From contig CAWIMY010000007.1 of NCBI GenBank assembly GCA_963837355.1, positions 1,922,001 through 1,986,000 on the forward strand: a stretch of DNA of 64,000 nt, read 5' to 3'. The notes beneath the pieces are model-generated. The model did no database searches and was not told where the DNA came from. It worked only from the letters and a program-made list of their open reading frames with translations. This DNA comes from Aureispira sp963837355 (GTDB lineage Bacteria; Bacteroidota; Bacteroidia; Chitinophagales; Saprospiraceae). The position numbers and the translations under genes were made by a program. Positions 61,577-64,000 of this stretch are shown piece by piece. The number at the start of each line of letters is the position of its first letter. The stretch's first letter is position 1.

Positions 61577-62317
61577 ATGGAAAAGACAACTGCTGCTGTT
61601 TTTGAGGAGCTGGTGCAACATCGTCGCGCCGTACGCATTTTTGAACAAGAGACGCCTTTTGATCAAAAGGTCGTACGCCGCAGTCTAGAACGCGCGGTTT
61701 TGTCGCCCAATAGTAGCAACATGCAGTTATGGGAATTTGTCCATATTCAAGATAGTACTGTATTAAAACAAATGGCTCCATTATGTCTGAATCAACAAGC
61801 AGCCAAGACAGCGCGCGCAATTGTGGCGATTGTGGTACGGCGCGATTTGTGGCCGATGCGCCGCGAAACGGTCTTGGCCCAACAAATTGAAGTATTTAAA
61901 GCGGAAGCAGGTGGTGAACTGACGGATAAACATCGGCGTTTGTTGAAATATTGGGAAGTACACATTCCGCAATTACACCGCAGTGGCGCGGGGTTTTGGG
62001 ATGCCCTCAAGCAGTTGCGAATTTGGTGGCAAGGCTTGAAAAAGCCTGTGATGCGCTCGGTGACTAGTCGCGCGATGCGCTTGTCGGCTCATCGCTCGGC
62101 TGCCTTAGCGGCTCAAACATTCCTATGGAGCATTGCTGCGGAGGGCTACGACAGTTGTCCGATGGAAGGTTACGATGAAAAGCGGGTAAAGGAATTGCTC
62201 GGTTTGCCCAAAGGAGCAGAATTGTCTATGCTGGTAGCGGTAGGCAAACGTACTGAAAAAGGAGTATATGGGCCTCGTTTACGGGTGCCTTTTGAAACAG
62301 TATATAGAGTAGTGTAA
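61577..62317 (+). CDS. Nitroreductase-family flavoprotein
   Basis: 246 residues. FMN-binding pattern of the family: HRRAVRIFEQETPFDQKVVR, LSPNSSNMQLWEFVHI (SNxQxW), AAQTFLWSIAAEGYDSCPME and LLGLPKGAELSMLVAVGKR. An extra 60 residues in the middle (RRDLWPMRRETVLAQQIEVF and on) are longer than in small nitroreductases and contain many Arg and Trp. It reduces nitro compounds or quinones with NAD(P)H. Monocistronic. Confidence 0.85.
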   Translation: MEKTTAAVFEELVQHRRAVRIFEQETPFDQKVVRRSLERAVLSPNSSNMQLWEFVHIQDSTVLKQMAPLCLNQQAAKTARAIVAIVVRRDLWPMRRETVLAQQIEVFKAEAGGELTDKHRRLLKYWEVHIPQLHRSGAGFWDALKQLRIWWQGLKKPVMRSVTSRAMRLSAHRSAALAAQTFLWSIAAEGYDSCPMEGYDEKRVKELLGLPKGAELSMLVAVGKRTEKGVYGPRLRVPFETVYRVV

Positions 62318-62553
62318 TCTATTCTTATTAATAGGGGTAGACAGAAAAGAAAATGATAAAAGAGCAATTATTTTTTTATTGACATCAAATCTGTTATTTT
62401 GTTGTTAAGGGAATCGGATTACCTGATAAGCCTCCATGGCTTTTAAAAAGACTTTATTATTTGATGTAAATAGACTGTTGTTCTAGACCAGTGGGTTAGG
62501 GCAGTATTCTTTCATTCCGAGTCTTCTCATTCTCTGAATGAATCCATAAGAAT
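62318..62553. other. Intergenic region before the propeller sensor gene
   Basis: 236 bp, A/T-rich with a T-run around 62370. It probably holds the promoter of the next gene; I could not fix its boxes with confidence. Confidence 0.4.
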
Positions 62554-64000
62554 ATGATACGATATGTGCTTATAACGACTGTTTTGCTGTGGGTTGTTAG
62601 TAGCAACTTACAGGCGCAGTCGTTTTCGGCTAAGCTGAGAAAAATTTCGATCGAGGATGGCTTGTCCAATCGGTTTGTACGACGCACCTTTCAAGACTCC
62701 AAAGGATTTATTTGGTTGGGGACGAACTATGGCCTCAACCGTTATGACGGTTATGGGTTTCGCCTATTTACCAAAGAAAAAGAGAACTTACCGAGCAACC
62801 GTATTTTTCAGATGTACGAAGATGCGGATACTTGCTTGTGGGTACGGTTTATGGATGAAGATAAAGATCCGTTGCCTGAAATTAGTTTAATCAACTTAAA
62901 CACGTTAGAGGTTACCTCTTTTGAGGAAAAATTTGGAGAGGACTTTCCGATTCAGCAACAAGATATTTTTGAGGTTCACCAAGTAGCGCCTTCTACGGTT
63001 TTTATTATTACCAAATCTAGGCAAGTATACGAGTATCAGAGTGGTAAGCGTTTAAAATTGCGCTTTACGCTGCCTTATCCCAACCATACTTTATTTAATA
63101 TTTTAGTAACGGAACAGGCAATTTGGGTAGTGGTTGACGGGTATGTTTTAGAATATGATCGGGAAGGTAATCCAGAAGAAGAAGTCTTATTGCCTTTTCA
63201 GGCCGTTTTAAGTGTTCATCGCGAAGGCAACCACTTGGCAGGTTTTGCGCGTTATTTGCAAGGCGATAGTTTGTTCCACTTCTCCAAAAAACCACACAAA
63301 GCAGTAGAGTACTCGTCCCCCAACTTTGAAGAGGGAAATATGCAAGTGCTAAACCCGACGAGTAGCATTTGGCAAGCATCTAATGGGCTGATTTGGTATA
63401 ATGATTTGTTTAATGCTTCGATGTATAATTCTGAAGGAAAGTTGATCTATAATTTTGTAGATTACTTTGATCCCTCGGTATTACAGGGGATTTTTCATAT
63501 TTACTTTGATAATAATAATAATGCTTGGATTGGTACGACCAATGGTGTTTATATTCTAACGATACAAAGAAATAGTTTTCAGAGCTATTTGAATAAGAAT
63601 GAGTTTGTGCCAGGAAGTAAACAACACGTCGTGCGGGGTGTTGTAGAGCATAATGATTATTTATATGCGAGCACTAATTTTGGGCGTAAGCGCATCAATT
63701 TGCGAACGAAAGAAGTAGAAACACTAGAAATAGATGCCGCTGCCGTAGATTATGGACGGGCTTCGGAAGAAGATGCTATTAAAGACAGTAAGGGGTTTAT
63801 TTGGTTTTGCGGTAATCAGAATAATATACAACGGTATGATCCCGTGAACGATACAGTGATTAGTATTCCTTGTAAATATGCTCTGGCGAATGATGCAACG
63901 GAGGAGGATGATCGAAATGTTACGCTTTATGAAGATAGTAAATTGCGTATGTGGCTTGGTACTAAAATGGGCTTGTATTACTTCGATGAAGAGACGGAAG
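62554..64000 (+). CDS. Two-component-regulator propeller protein, 3' end outside the window
   Basis: ATG 62554, open to the window end (482 codons visible). Signal peptide MIRYVLITTVLLWVVSSNLQ. Then repeats typical of Reg_prop sensors: ISIEDGLSNRFVRRTFQDSK followed by GFIWLGTNYGLNRYDGYGF, NAWIGTTNGVYIL, GFIWFCGNQNNIQRYD and MWLGTKMGLYYFDEE. In Bacteroidota this N-terminal module with a signal peptide is usually the periplasmic sensor of a hybrid histidine kinase or one linked to a LytTR or LuxR output; the rest lies beyond the window. Compare the stand-alone propeller lipoprotein at 17556-18590. Confidence 0.85.
   Translation, partial: MIRYVLITTVLLWVVSSNLQAQSFSAKLRKISIEDGLSNRFVRRTFQDSKGFIWLGTNYGLNRYDGYGFRLFTKEKENLPSNRIFQMYEDADTCLWVRFMDEDKDPLPEISLINLNTLEVTSFEEKFGEDFPIQQQDIFEVHQVAPSTVFIITKSRQVYEYQSGKRLKLRFTLPYPNHTLFNILVTEQAIWVVVDGYVLEYDREGNPEEEVLLPFQAVLSVHREGNHLAGFARYLQGDSLFHFSKKPHKAVEYSSPNFEEGNMQVLNPTSSIWQASNGLIWYNDLFNASMYNSEGKLIYNFVDYFDPSVLQGIFHIYFDNNNNAWIGTTNGVYILTIQRNSFQSYLNKNEFVPGSKQHVVRGVVEHNDYLYASTNFGRKRINLRTKEVETLEIDAAAVDYGRASEEDAIKDSKGFIWFCGNQNNIQRYDPVNDTVISIPCKYALANDATEEDDRNVTLYEDSKLRMWLGTKMGLYYFDEETE

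Overview
The window looks like chromosome from a member of the Bacteroidota. The evidence is the promoter style (a TAnnTTTG -10 box, sometimes with TTG about 18-19 nt upstream, at 22960-22988, 26937-26944, 27096-27125, 36902-36909 and 41402-41409), start codons mostly without a Shine-Dalgarno box, and family content (DUF4159, two-component-regulator propellers, OmpA with an N-terminal extension, SLBB export protein, CHAT-TPR protein). A Saprospiraceae-like organism is my best guess from general gene style. It is not proven by any marker here.

Layout. 1-3.2 kb: the 3' part of a calpain-like cysteine protease gene, an A/T-rich secreted orphan, and a 159-bp second copy of the middle of the protease gene in a decayed stretch. 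3.2-9.6 kb: ordinary chromosome with a GT39 glycosyltransferase, kdsB, an amidohydrolase, a frameshifted DUF1361 membrane protein, an FecE-like ATPase and a WGR-like protein. 9.6-14.6 kb: small and orphan genes (lipoprotein, DEDDh exonuclease, CPBP protease, LRR protein with an internal tandem duplication) separated by long spacers with gene crumbs.

14.6-22.1 kb: the most unusual region. It reads on the minus strand as an array of integron-like cassettes. Three gene cassettes each begin with GTT and end with AAC, with ends that are reverse complements of each other within the same cassette. They are separated by long imperfect palindromes of attC type. Interleaved are gene-less 39-40 bp mini-cassettes attached to a 128-129 bp structured palindrome that keeps its fold despite sequence changes. 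Cargo: araC/oxidoreductase/monooxygenase, a propeller lipoprotein, and a roughly 1056-residue sacsin-like ATPase fused to a nuclease-like domain, a candidate defence protein. No integrase is in the window.

22.3-41.1 kb: housekeeping and surface genes: tRNA-Arg, rlmD-like, FKBP, rluD, def, DUF4159, an OmpA protein, aspartate kinase, smc and msrA. Two astacin proteases with the same catalytic half but different C-terminal modules sit between two paralogous secreted proteins. 41.5-52.9 kb: a surface polysaccharide locus (ugd, UDP-xylose synthase, rmlB, Wza-like, Wzz-like), interrupted by an ATPase + TOPRIM-like pair that resembles an anti-phage module, and followed by MscS, DUF4956 and a VTC-type protein. 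52.9-64 kb: a DUF3592 gene with an internal TGA, a thioredoxin-fold protein, a C1 peptidase, a TetR-regulated FAD monooxygenase with visible operators, a CHAT-TPR protein, a nitroreductase and the 5' part of a propeller-type sensor gene cut by the window edge.

All family calls come from reading motifs. No database search was possible.
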